A stretch of 8,574 nucleotides of DNA from Paracoccaceae bacterium (GCA_026982255.1 JALSHL010000298.1:1-8574), one strand, 5' to 3'; shown: positions 1-6,057, counted from the first letter of the stretch. Translations and numbers: made by a program. Notes: a model not told the origin generated them from the sequence alone.

Positions 1-757
1 TTTTCAGGGTCACCAGTTCCCGCGACATGCGGATCTGGTCGGCCTTTTCGATCAAGGTCTGGCGGCGCTTGGGCTGTTTGATTTCTTCGGCACGTTCCAG
101 CAGTGTGTCGAGGTCGCCATATTCGTTGATCAGCAGCGCGGCGGTCTTGATGCCGATGCCCGGCGCGCCCGGGATGTTGTCGACCGAGTCACCGGCCAGC
201 GCCTGCACGTCGATGACCTTTTCCGGCGGCACGCCGAATTTTTCCTCGACCTCTTCCACCCCGATGTGGCGGTTTTTCATGCCGTCCACCATTTCCACGC
301 CGCCGCCGACCAGTTGCATCAGGTCCTTGTCCGAGGAAATGATCGTCACCCGTCCGCCGGCCTCGCGTGCCTGCGTGGCGTAGGTGGCGATGATGTCGTC
401 GGCCTCGTAACCTTCGAGTTCGACCGACGGCAGGTTGAAGGCCCGCGTGGCATCGCGGATCAGCGGAAATTGCGGCACGAGGTCCTCGGGCGCCGGCGGC
501 CGGTTGGCCTTGTATTCGGGATATATTTTCGAGCGGAACGTCGGCCCCTTGGCGTCGAAAACCACGGCCACATGGGTGGGGGCGTCGTGGCCGGTGTTAT
601 CCTCGACCATCTTGTAGATCATGTTGCAGAATCCGGCGAGCGCGCCCACCGGCAGCCCGTCGGATTTCCGCGTCAGCGGTGGCAAGGCATGATAGGCGCG
701 GAAAATGAACCCCGAGCCGTCAATCAGATGCAGATGGTGCCCCTTGCCGAATGCCAT
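1..757 (-). CDS. polA: DNA polymerase I, N-terminal part (5'-3' exonuclease domain)
   Basis: This is the first 252 codons of DNA polymerase I; the 3'-5' exonuclease and polymerase domains lie beyond the left edge. The visible part is the 5'-3' exonuclease (FEN-like) domain that removes RNA primers and damaged DNA during lagging-strand maturation and excision repair. Metal-binding acidic motifs are all present: LIDGSG with Asp13, VFDAKG with Asp68, EGYEADD near residues 115-121, SSDKDLMQL with Asp143 and Asp145, and AGDSVDNIPG with Asp190 and Asp193. The helix-hairpin-helix DNA-binding segment (PGIGIKTAA, about 199-207) follows. The ATG at 757 is chosen because the conserved HLHLIDGSG start follows at once and the preceding gene stops 1 nt upstream (TGA-C-ATG). 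No clear Shine-Dalgarno sequence precedes it, so translation is probably coupled to the zinc-finger gene (inference). It is the last visible gene of a four-gene minus-strand run. Confidence 0.97.
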   Translation of the reverse strand, partial: MAFGKGHHLHLIDGSGFIFRAYHALPPLTRKSDGLPVGALAGFCNMIYKMVEDNTGHDAPTHVAVVFDAKGPTFRSKIYPEYKANRPPAPEDLVPQFPLIRDATRAFNLPSVELEGYEADDIIATYATQAREAGGRVTIISSDKDLMQLVGGGVEMVDGMKNRHIGVEEVEEKFGVPPEKVIDVQALAGDSVDNIPGAPGIGIKTAALLINEYGDLDTLLERAEEIKQPKRRQTLIEKADQIRMSRELVTLK

Positions 758-758
758 G

Positions 759-932
759 TCAGTGGCCGATGCCGGAACCCGCCTTCAGGACGAATTTCTT
801 GTCGCAATAGGGGCACTCGACAAATCCCTTGTCGGCCGGAATGGTCAGATAGACACGCGGATGCTCGCCGTTGCCGTCGCACATGACGGAGGTTTTCGCG
901 ACTTCTTCGGTTTCGGGTGCTTCGATTGTCAT
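759..932 (-). CDS. CHCC zinc-finger microprotein (NDUFS6-like), 57 aa
   Basis: This small gene encodes 57 residues with a zinc-ribbon-like pattern: Cys18, His24, Cys40 and Cys43 (CDGNGEHPRVYL, then CPYC and KKFVL). This matches the zf-CHCC family (PF10276), which includes the mitochondrial complex I subunit NDUFS6. In Paracoccus denitrificans an NDUFS6 homologue is a supernumerary complex I subunit, so an accessory or assembly role in NADH dehydrogenase is a reasonable inference, but no nuo gene is in view. The start at 932 has a good ribosome binding site (GGAGAG at 937-942 on the minus strand, 4 nt from ATG). It lies 12 nt after the HIT gene and 1 nt before polA, so it is probably co-transcribed and co-translated with both. 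The first 16 residues are acidic and probably disordered. It could instead be a free zinc protein of unknown role. Confidence 0.88.
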   Translation of the reverse strand: MTIEAPETEEVAKTSVMCDGNGEHPRVYLTIPADKGFVECPYCDKKFVLKAGSGIGH

Positions 933-944
933 TTTTCTCTCCGT

Positions 945-1328
945 TTATTCAGCGCGTTGTAACATACGCCCCAGCGGGCGGCCACCGAGGATATGGACGT
1001 GCAGGTGCGGCACCTCCTGCACACCGTTGCGACCGGCGTTGGCGATCAGGCGATAGCCGTCACCGCCATTGCCCGGGGTCGCGCCGATGGCATGTGTAAT
1101 CGCCCCGATCACGCGGGTAAAGTCGAGGATTTCGGGATCCGTGGCCTCTTGCGCGAAATGGTCGTAGTTGACGTAGTAGCCCTTCGGAATCACCAGAATA
1201 TGCTCCGGCGCCTGCGGGGTGATGTCGCGAAAGGCCAGCGTGTATTCGGTTTCCATCACCGTATCGCTGGGAATTTCGTGGCGCAGGATTTTGGCGAAGA
1301 TGTTTTCCTCGTCGTATTCATAGGGCAT
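945..1328 (-). CDS. HIT family protein (HinT-like nucleotide phosphoramidase)
   Basis: The 127-residue product is a histidine-triad protein of the HinT branch. The signature His-L-His-V-His-I-L sits at residues 108-114, with His110 as the expected nucleophile and His112 beside it. The N-terminus (ENIFAKILRHEIPSDTV) and the ITPQAPEHILVIPK segment at 36-49 are the usual HinT nucleotide-pocket strands. Members hydrolyse AMP-lysine and other purine nucleoside phosphoramidates or aminoacyl-adenylates in the cytoplasm; the physiological substrate here is unknown. Length is normal for the family. The ATG at 1328 is supported by a GAGGT ribosome binding site that overlaps the stop codon of the upstream glycosyltransferase gene (9-nt gap), suggesting coupled translation. 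The short tail after the triad (GGRPLGRMLQRAE) is typical of HinT proteins. Confidence 0.93.
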   Translation of the reverse strand: MPYEYDEENIFAKILRHEIPSDTVMETEYTLAFRDITPQAPEHILVIPKGYYVNYDHFAQEATDPEILDFTRVIGAITHAIGATPGNGGDGYRLIANAGRNGVQEVPHLHVHILGGRPLGRMLQRAE

Positions 1329-1337
1329 GGTGTGACC

Positions 1338-2903
1338 TCATTCAAAAGACAGATCGCGGGCGATGGTTTCGGCCCGATGTTGCGGGATTTTCAGGAAGGC
1401 GGCAAGGGCCACCGCGTTAGTGTCCGTGTCGTATTTTTCGTGCATGAAAAACAGTGCCGGAAGCCCCATTTCCTGCAGGGCCTCGTGATCGGCGCGGATG
1501 TTGTTGTGCAGGGCGGCGATCAGGGCGCCGCTGACCTCGGTTTGTGTCTGCCCGTCCGACAGGCCGATGCGCTGGGCGTGGCCGACCAGATAGTCGTCGT
1601 CGAACACGCAGCCGACATCGAGAACACGCAGATGGCAGCGGTCGCCAGCGAAATCGGCGAGGGTTTCCAGGTTGCTCGGGTCCATGCAGATGGTCAGCGC
1701 GTCGGTTTCCAGTTGTTCATACAGCAGCTTCAGGAACGCGCGCCGGTGCCGGTTGCGTTTCGGGCGCGAGTGTTCCAGCCCGCCGAGGTCCGGCAGGCCC
1801 GTGCCGGATTCATCGAATACATAGCCAAGCGATTTCACCCCGTTGGCCTGCGCAAAAGCCTCGGCAAAGCGTTTGCCGACGTGCCATTTCTTGCAAAGCA
1901 CCACCTGAAGCGTGTTCTGCCGTCCGATCCGGCTGCCGCGTTCCCAGAAACGCTCGCCGAAACGGTGGCCGGAGCGCCCGCGGTTGTTGAGATAGGCGAT
2001 CAGCCGCCGTCCGTCCGGTCCGGTTTGCACCGGATGATCGCTGGTGAATTCCCCGGCCAGCCGTTTTTTCAGGTCGGTTGCCTGTGGCGATATCTTGCGG
2101 GCGAACAGGTAGTCCTGCGACAGCAGGAAATCGAGGTGGTCGGCATAAAACACTGTCGGCAGCCCGTAGTCCGAAAACGACAGGAAAGTCAGCGTGCGCG
2201 ATTCCACTTCGCTGCGCGGCACCAGATGCAGCACCAGCGTCTGGAAAAAGGTTTCGTCCGGTATCCATGTGGTTTTGAAGAACCGCACGATGTCGGGGCG
2301 CTTTTTCAGCAGGGAGAGTATCTTGCCGATGGTATTGCGGCGCAGGCACCACCATTGCGAGCCGATCATGATCTGCAACCCGTCCGGCAGGCTGCGTTCC
2401 AGTTTCAGCGCCCGCTGGATGCGGACGGAGGCATAGAACAACGGTTTGCGCGCCCGCTCGTTGAACCAGTGGCGGTAAACGAGACGCTCTTCTTTCAGGC
2501 CGACCTTGATCCAGTCGCTTTCGAAAAAGTCGTTATGCTCGATAAAATCCTTGTCGCTTTCACGCAGGAAACGGTGCATGTGGCCGACCGGTTTGATCGG
2601 CATGCAGTCGCCGCTGAGCATGTAGAAATGCGTTGCCTCGGGGAAGGCTTCGTATCCGGTGTTCACCGCGTTCAGGGTGCCCTGCACCAACGACCACTCG
2701 CCCCAGCCGCATTTGACCCGTCTGGCAAAAACCACGTTGGGATTTTTGTCGAGGCCGTCCTTCAGTATCCGGAAATCTTCGCTGCTACCGTTTGCGTCGA
2801 AATGCACGGCCACGAAATCGCCGGCGCGGGTCAGCATATCGACCTGCTCCACGATCTGGGCCGGGTTTTTGTGACACAGCAGGATGAAACAGATTTTAGC
2901 CAT
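1338..2903 (-). CDS. GT14 'Branch'-type glycosyltransferase with uncharacterised C-terminal half
   Basis: The 521-residue protein has an N-terminal domain (about 1-260) of the Core-2/I-branching family (PF02485, GT14), best known for eukaryotic beta-1,6-N-acetylglucosaminyltransferases. Visible family landmarks are the first strand AKICFILLCHKNP, HFDANGS at 34-40, CGWGEWSLVQ at 65-74, FYMLSGDCMPI at 93-103, GSQWWCLRR at 181-189, and WIPDETFFQTL at 213-223, where Glu217 matches the catalytic base of the family. Residues about 290-521 do not belong to that domain; I believe they correspond to a DUF5928-type domain seen in Rhodobacteraceae (from memory, unverified). No signal peptide or membrane segment is seen, so the enzyme is probably cytoplasmic and acts on a glycan precursor; sugar donor and acceptor are unknown. 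It is first in the run leading to HIT, zinc-finger and polA genes. The ATG at 2903 has only a weak AGGCG ribosome site. Xylosyltransferase activity is an alternative within GT14. Confidence 0.85.
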   Translation of the reverse strand: MAKICFILLCHKNPAQIVEQVDMLTRAGDFVAVHFDANGSSEDFRILKDGLDKNPNVVFARRVKCGWGEWSLVQGTLNAVNTGYEAFPEATHFYMLSGDCMPIKPVGHMHRFLRESDKDFIEHNDFFESDWIKVGLKEERLVYRHWFNERARKPLFYASVRIQRALKLERSLPDGLQIMIGSQWWCLRRNTIGKILSLLKKRPDIVRFFKTTWIPDETFFQTLVLHLVPRSEVESRTLTFLSFSDYGLPTVFYADHLDFLLSQDYLFARKISPQATDLKKRLAGEFTSDHPVQTGPDGRRLIAYLNNRGRSGHRFGERFWERGSRIGRQNTLQVVLCKKWHVGKRFAEAFAQANGVKSLGYVFDESGTGLPDLGGLEHSRPKRNRHRRAFLKLLYEQLETDALTICMDPSNLETLADFAGDRCHLRVLDVGCVFDDDYLVGHAQRIGLSDGQTQTEVSGALIAALHNNIRADHEALQEMGLPALFFMHEKYDTDTNAVALAAFLKIPQHRAETIARDLSFE

Positions 2904-3014
2904 ACGCGCCTGATAGTCGAAAAATTCGGGCCAGAATAGAGGGTTTTCCCGCTACATAGAAGGCGCAAAACAATTCGCGTGAAATCCCTGTTTGAATGTG
3001 CCAGAAATACGGGC
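2904..3014. promoter_or_regulatory. Divergent intergenic region (glycosyltransferase / Nudix)
   Basis: These 111 bases separate two divergently transcribed genes and must hold, or lie close to, promoters for both, including the leftward promoter for the four-gene run ending in polA. The best leftward candidate that I can see on the minus strand is TTCTAT, 17 nt, TATTCT, which is only a partial match to the sigma-70 consensus. I see no convincing rightward promoter. If the Nudix gene uses the GTG at 2979 instead of the ATG at 3015, the region shortens to 75 bases. No riboswitch-like or repeated structure is evident. Confidence 0.4.
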
Positions 3015-3449
3015 ATGAGACGTTTCGGAAAGCCGCCGGTGAAGGGCGTAACCTATAAAGTCCGTCATGGCACCTATGCCGTGATCCGGCGTGGTCGCGA
3101 TCTGTTGGTGACGGAACAGGCGGAGCCGTTCCCCGAATTCCAGCTCCCTGGCGGCGGTATTGATCCCGGCGAAAGTCCGATACAGGCGCTGCACCGCGAG
3201 GCTTACGAGGAAACCGGCTGGACGATTGCTATAGAGAGGCGCCTCGGGGCCTATGCCAATTTTACCTATATGCCGGAATACGATCTGTGGGCGCAGAAGG
3301 TCTGTCACATCTATCTGTGTCGCCCCGTGATCCGCAAATCCGCTCCGGTGGAGCCGCTGCATACAGCCGTCTGGATGACTCCGGAAACCGCGATCGCGCA
3401 GCTTGGCAGTGACGGGGATCGTGCGTTTGTGCAGTTACTGCGGCTTTGA
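3015..3449 (+). CDS. Nudix hydrolase
   Basis: The 144-residue protein carries a complete Nudix box: Gly47-x5-Glu53-x7-Arg61-Glu62-A-Y-Glu65-Glu66-T-Gly68-W, preceded by EFQLPGGG. Nudix enzymes cleave nucleoside diphosphates linked to another group, using a divalent metal held by the REXXEE glutamates; the exact substrate (oxidised nucleotide, nucleotide sugar, ADP-ribose, mRNA cap) cannot be read from the sequence. The segment YMPEYDLWAQKVCHIYLCRP at about 85-104 is a distinctive stretch of this subgroup as I remember it in Rhodobacteraceae. The ATG at 3015 is preferred because the family-like start RRFGKPP follows; a GTG at 2979 in the same frame would add 12 residues. Neither has a strong ribosome binding site. 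The 3' end overlaps the convergent PAP2 gene by 15 nt. Confidence 0.9.
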   Translation: MRRFGKPPVKGVTYKVRHGTYAVIRRGRDLLVTEQAEPFPEFQLPGGGIDPGESPIQALHREAYEETGWTIAIERRLGAYANFTYMPEYDLWAQKVCHIYLCRPVIRKSAPVEPLHTAVWMTPETAIAQLGSDGDRAFVQLLRL

Positions 3450-4172
3450 CAGGTCTTTTTTCAGGTTGGTCCATGTCAGGGCATGGCGATAGTTCTGCAT
3501 GTTGAACAGCCCGTAAAACACCCATGCCACCAGTGCCATCAGCAGGATGGCAAAGATCGTATCGCTGAAGAAATGCGCGCCGACGATCACCCGCAGGGCA
3601 ATGCCGAGCAGCATCAGCGGCAGCACAACCAGAGCCGCTATCCAGCGCCAGATGCCGCGCAGGTTCGGCCAAAGCACAATAGCCAGCACGATAATACCCG
3701 AGGCCAGCGCGCTGCCCTCGCCCGACACGAAAGAGCAATCGATGTCGCACTGGTCTGTCATCAACCACGGTGGTGTAAACGACATTTCGCCGCCGAACGG
3801 CGCCACATCACGCGGGCGGGCGCGCCCCCAATAGGTTTTCAGGATGGAATTTGCCAGAAACAGCGGTCCGGCCAGAAAGGTTGCGACCATAAAGCCCCAG
3901 ACATTGATCGAAATGGCGCGGCGTTTGCCGATCAGCCAGCTGCGGACCAGCATGGCGAGGCTGGCGAGGGCGAACAGGGCAAGGGTGTAAATCAGCGTCA
4001 GGCGGATGAATTGCAGCAATGCGCTCTCGGCATGAACAAATCCGTCGTCCAGATCGTAAAACCACGCGGAAACCCGCAGATCTATATCCGGATAGACAAG
4101 AAACAGCGCAGTCAACAGAACCGTGATTATTGCAAGCCACCAGCCGGTGGCTTTCCACGAAAGACCTGACAT
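3435..4172 (-). CDS. PAP2-superfamily membrane phosphatase with variant motif 2
   Basis: This 245-residue integral membrane protein belongs to the PAP2 (type 2 phosphatidic acid phosphatase) superfamily. Motif 1 is K112-x6-R119-P120 (KTYWGRARP), and motif 3 is R194-x5-H200-x3-D204, with His200 as the expected phospho-accepting nucleophile. Motif 2, normally PSGH, reads FVSGEGS with Glu152 where the His should be. About six hydrophobic segments are seen (near 11-28, 52-75, 90-112, 155-170, 176-195 and 205-225). Family members dephosphorylate lipid phosphates such as phosphatidate, undecaprenyl pyrophosphate or lipid A phosphates at the periplasmic face; which of these applies is not determinable. 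The ATG at 4172 has an AGGGGA ribosome site about 8 nt upstream. The gene converges on the Nudix gene (15-nt overlap) and diverges from a lipoprotein gene. The SGE form may mark a subfamily rather than inactivation. Confidence 0.9.
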   Translation of the reverse strand: MSGLSWKATGWWLAIITVLLTALFLVYPDIDLRVSAWFYDLDDGFVHAESALLQFIRLTLIYTLALFALASLAMLVRSWLIGKRRAISINVWGFMVATFLAGPLFLANSILKTYWGRARPRDVAPFGGEMSFTPPWLMTDQCDIDCSFVSGEGSALASGIIVLAIVLWPNLRGIWRWIAALVVLPLMLLGIALRVIVGAHFFSDTIFAILLMALVAWVFYGLFNMQNYRHALTWTNLKKDLSKPQ

Positions 4173-4222
4173 TTACAGTTTCCCCTTGGGCGAATGTTTG
4201 CCGGAATTGGCGATTGCGGAAT

Positions 4223-4240
4223 AAACCCTACACAGGGTTT
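4223..4240. repeat. Perfect 7-bp inverted repeat, possible operator
   Basis: The sequence AAACCCTACACAGGGTTT has perfect 7-base arms around a 4-base centre and lies midway between two divergent start codons. It could be a binding site for a dimeric repressor or a hairpin in the 5' leader of the lipoprotein mRNA. The right arm can pair instead with CCCTG at 4244-4248 (CAGGG at 4233-4237, loop TTTGCG), so two mutually exclusive hairpins are possible. No regulator can be named from the sequence. Confidence 0.5.
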
Positions 4241-4273
4241 GCGCCCTGATATAGGCTGGTGCCAACGCAAGAT

Positions 4274-4279
4274 AAAGGA
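4274..4279 (+). promoter_or_regulatory. Ribosome binding site fixing the lipoprotein start
   Basis: AAAGGA lies 7 nt before the ATG at 4287 and supports that start over the in-frame upstream ATG at 4194, which would put 31 polar residues before the signal sequence. Confidence 0.65.
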
Positions 4280-4286
4280 TTTCATC

Positions 4287-4817
4287 ATGCTCAAGCCGGT
4301 TTACGTCGTCACGCCCCTGTTCATTCTGGCCGCCTGCGCCAGCCTGACACAGGAACAATGCACCAACGGGGACTGGAACGGAATAGGCTATCAGGACGGA
4401 GTAAACGGCCGGCTTGAAAGCTATATCGACCGGCATCGCGAGTCCTGCTCCGATTACGGTATCACGCCGGATCTGACCGCGTGGCTCAAAGGGCGGGCCG
4501 AGGGGTTGAAACAGTATTGCACCCGTCCGAATGCCTATGCAGAGGGGCGCAGCGGGGACGAGTTGAATCCTGTTTGCACCACTGATGTCGACGGGCTGCG
4601 GCTCGCCAATTTCTATGGTCTGCGCTATTTCGAAATTACCGGACAGATCGATACTTCGCGCGAGGAAATCGACACGCTGATGGGGCTGCTGGAAGCTGAC
4701 GACGGATCGCTGCCGCCGGAAACGCGCCAGTATTACCTGACGCGGATCAATAATTTGCAGAGCCTGATCCTCGATTTGATCGAGGAGCGCGCGAAATATG
4801 CGGCCGTTCCGGCCTAA
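4287..4817 (+). CDS. DUF2799-type lipoprotein
   Basis: The 176-residue product starts with a short signal sequence ending in a lipobox, L-A-A-Cys17, so it should be lipid-modified on Cys17 after signal peptidase II cleavage; Ala at +2 suggests an outer-membrane destination by the enterobacterial sorting rule (inference). The mature part contains WNGIGYQDGVNGR (30-42), KGRAEGLKQYC (68-78) and AYAEGRSGD (83-91), the Gly/Asp-rich pattern of the DUF2799 family (PF10973), whose function is unknown. Four further cysteines (25, 54, 78, 97) may form disulfides in the periplasm. Residues about 120-172 are predicted by eye as helical, possibly coiled coil. The ATG at 4287 is chosen because it places the lipobox correctly and has AAAGGA 7 nt upstream; the open frame continues back to 4194. 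Its stop codon overlaps that of the convergent transglycosylase gene by 4 nt. Confidence 0.88.
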   Translation: MLKPVYVVTPLFILAACASLTQEQCTNGDWNGIGYQDGVNGRLESYIDRHRESCSDYGITPDLTAWLKGRAEGLKQYCTRPNAYAEGRSGDELNPVCTTDVDGLRLANFYGLRYFEITGQIDTSREEIDTLMGLLEADDGSLPPETRQYYLTRINNLQSLILDLIEERAKYAAVPA

Positions 4818-4860
4818 AGTTTCGATAACAGTGCCGGCGTAGGCCAGGCATCGGCCGGCA
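4802..4860. other. Two GC-rich hairpins at the convergent gene ends
   Basis: Where the lipoprotein and transglycosylase genes meet, GGCCG-TTC-CGGCC (4802-4814) and TGCCGGC (4832-4838) paired with GCCGGCA (4854-4860, 15-nt loop) could each form a stem. Both lie within coding sequence and neither is followed by a T-tract on either strand, so they are not canonical intrinsic terminators. They might pause transcription between converging polymerases; this is inference only. Confidence 0.25.
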
Positions 4861-5995
4861 TCCCCAGGCGGAGTTGCTCGGCCTGCACGGCGTCGCGGGT
4901 GCGCGCGCCCAGAATACCATCGATCTTGCCGACGTCATGGCCCCGCGCTGCCAGCTTGCGTTGCAGTTCTTTCATCTGTGCATCGTTCAGTCCCGTATCG
5001 GGATTGCCTGCCGCGTAGCGTTTCGCCCCGCCCAGACGGGTGGCCAGATAGGCGGCTGTGGTCGAATAGATGAAGGACTGGTTCCATTCCAGATAGACAT
5101 CGAAATTGCGAAAGGCGAGGAATTTCGGTCCCTTGCGCCCCTGCGGCAGCAGCAGCGAGGCCTGCATTCCGTCGCCCGGCATATTGCCGTTGCGCGCGCG
5201 CAGGCCCATGGCCTCCCAGTCGCCGACGCCCAGTTTTGTGCCCAGACCGGACAGCTCCCAGCGGGTGGAATCGGGGGCGGTGACTTCGATCAGCCAGGGT
5301 TCTCCGGCCTTCCAGCCGAGCGAGCGAAGCAGGTTCGCCGCTGTCAGGATTGCATCCGGCGCACTGGTTTTCAGCTTCACATGTCCGTCGCCGTCGCCAT
5401 CAATACCCTTGGAGAGGATATCCTCGGGCAACATCTGCACCATGCCGATCTCGCCGGCCCATGCGCCGGTGGTCGTGGCCGGATCCAGATCGCCGCGCGC
5501 CACCATTTCTATCGCGCCCAGCAATTGCGGGCGGAACAGTTGCGGGCGACGACAGTCATGCGCCAGCGTTGCCAGCGCGTTGACCGTGTTGAAATCCCCC
5601 TGCACGGCGCCATAGTCGGTTTCCAGCGCCCAGAAGGCGGTGATCACCTCGGGCGGCACGCCGAATTCGGAGCGCGCGCGATTGAAGGTGGCGCTGTAAC
5701 GTTCCATATTTTGCGCCCCTTTGGTCATGCGATAACTGCTGACCGAGCGTTGCGAGAATTCCAGAAAGGTTTGGCGGAAAACACCCTGTGCGCGGTCGCG
5801 GGACAGCACCTTTTGATCCTGTCGCGCCGATCGCACTACGGCATCGACTGCGGCGGGGTCATAGCCTGCTGCCAGCGCTTCGGCCTTTATGCCCTGCATG
5901 AAATCAGAAAACGATCCGCCACAGGGGACATTCTGGGCAAAGGAAGGGAATGCGATGGAAAGCGAGAGCAGCGCGGCGGTCAGGGGAAATTTCAT
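4814..5995 (-). CDS. MltB-type lytic murein transglycosylase with C-terminal peptidoglycan-binding domain
   Basis: The 393-residue protein has a Sec signal peptide (1-20, cleavage expected after SFA), an SLT_2-type transglycosylase domain (about 27-325, PF13406) and a C-terminal PG_binding_1 domain (about 334-393, PF01471: NDAQMKELQRKLAARGHDVGKIDGILGARTRDAV region). The catalytic glutamate is Glu125 in FWALETDYGAVQG, followed by NTVNALATLAHD as in MltB/Slt35. A GEIGMVQMLP motif (181-190) and an acidic DGDGDGH loop (199-205) also match the family. It cleaves the MurNAc-GlcNAc bond in the periplasm to give 1,6-anhydro ends during wall remodelling. The absence of a lipobox suggests a soluble or wall-bound form rather than an MltB lipoprotein. 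The start at 5995 is chosen because it opens the signal peptide and has GAGGT 6 nt upstream; an open extension to 6085 is not credible. It follows the DUF6478 gene by 70 nt. Confidence 0.94.
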   Translation of the reverse strand: MKFPLTAALLSLSIAFPSFAQNVPCGGSFSDFMQGIKAEALAAGYDPAAVDAVVRSARQDQKVLSRDRAQGVFRQTFLEFSQRSVSSYRMTKGAQNMERYSATFNRARSEFGVPPEVITAFWALETDYGAVQGDFNTVNALATLAHDCRRPQLFRPQLLGAIEMVARGDLDPATTTGAWAGEIGMVQMLPEDILSKGIDGDGDGHVKLKTSAPDAILTAANLLRSLGWKAGEPWLIEVTAPDSTRWELSGLGTKLGVGDWEAMGLRARNGNMPGDGMQASLLLPQGRKGPKFLAFRNFDVYLEWNQSFIYSTTAAYLATRLGGAKRYAAGNPDTGLNDAQMKELQRKLAARGHDVGKIDGILGARTRDAVQAEQLRLGMPADAWPTPALLSKL

Positions 5996-6001
5996 AAAGT
6001 T

Positions 6002-6006
6002 ACCTC
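6002..6006 (-). promoter_or_regulatory. Ribosome binding site fixing the transglycosylase start
   Basis: GAGGT on the minus strand lies 6 nt before the ATG at 5995. This is why the start is placed there rather than at the in-frame ATG 30 codons upstream, which lies inside the preceding gene. Confidence 0.7.
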
Positions 6007-6028
6007 GAAAAACAAAATTGCAGACAAA

Positions 6029-6057
6029 ACGGTAGACCGCCCGAATCCCGCAAGCAA
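6029..6057 (-). promoter_or_regulatory. Candidate sigma-70 promoter for the transglycosylase gene
   Basis: On the minus strand TTGCTT (6052-6057) and TACCGT (6029-6034) are separated by exactly 17 nt within the 70-nt gap upstream of the transglycosylase. It is a moderate consensus match, unconfirmed. It would let the wall hydrolase be expressed independently of the ilvD unit. Confidence 0.3.

Larger units (their letters stand above)
4173..4286. promoter_or_regulatory. Divergent intergenic region (PAP2 phosphatase / DUF2799 lipoprotein)
   Basis: These 114 bases must drive both divergent genes. A possible rightward sigma-70 promoter is TTGCCG at 4198-4203 followed after 17 nt by ATAAAC, but the match is weak. 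The candidate -10 position abuts a perfect inverted repeat, listed separately, which would be a natural place for an operator. The lipoprotein gene's ribosome binding site (AAAGGA, 4274-4279) closes the region. I see no second gene here: an in-frame upstream extension of the lipoprotein reading frame to 4194 exists but would displace the signal peptide from the N-terminus. Confidence 0.4.

Noticed and set aside
993..2939. A 648-codon open frame on the plus strand, opposite the glycosyltransferase and HIT genes
   Set aside because: It is the complement of two genes with clear family motifs and has no recognisable domain. Long antisense open frames are common in GC-rich coding sequence.
2941..2950. 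GGG-TTTT-CCC short palindrome in the glycosyltransferase/Nudix intergenic region
   Set aside because: Three-base arms are too short to support a terminator or operator call.
4194..4286. Upstream in-frame extension of the DUF2799 lipoprotein
   Set aside because: It would bury the signal sequence and lipobox 31 residues in. The ATG at 4287 has a suitable ribosome binding site.
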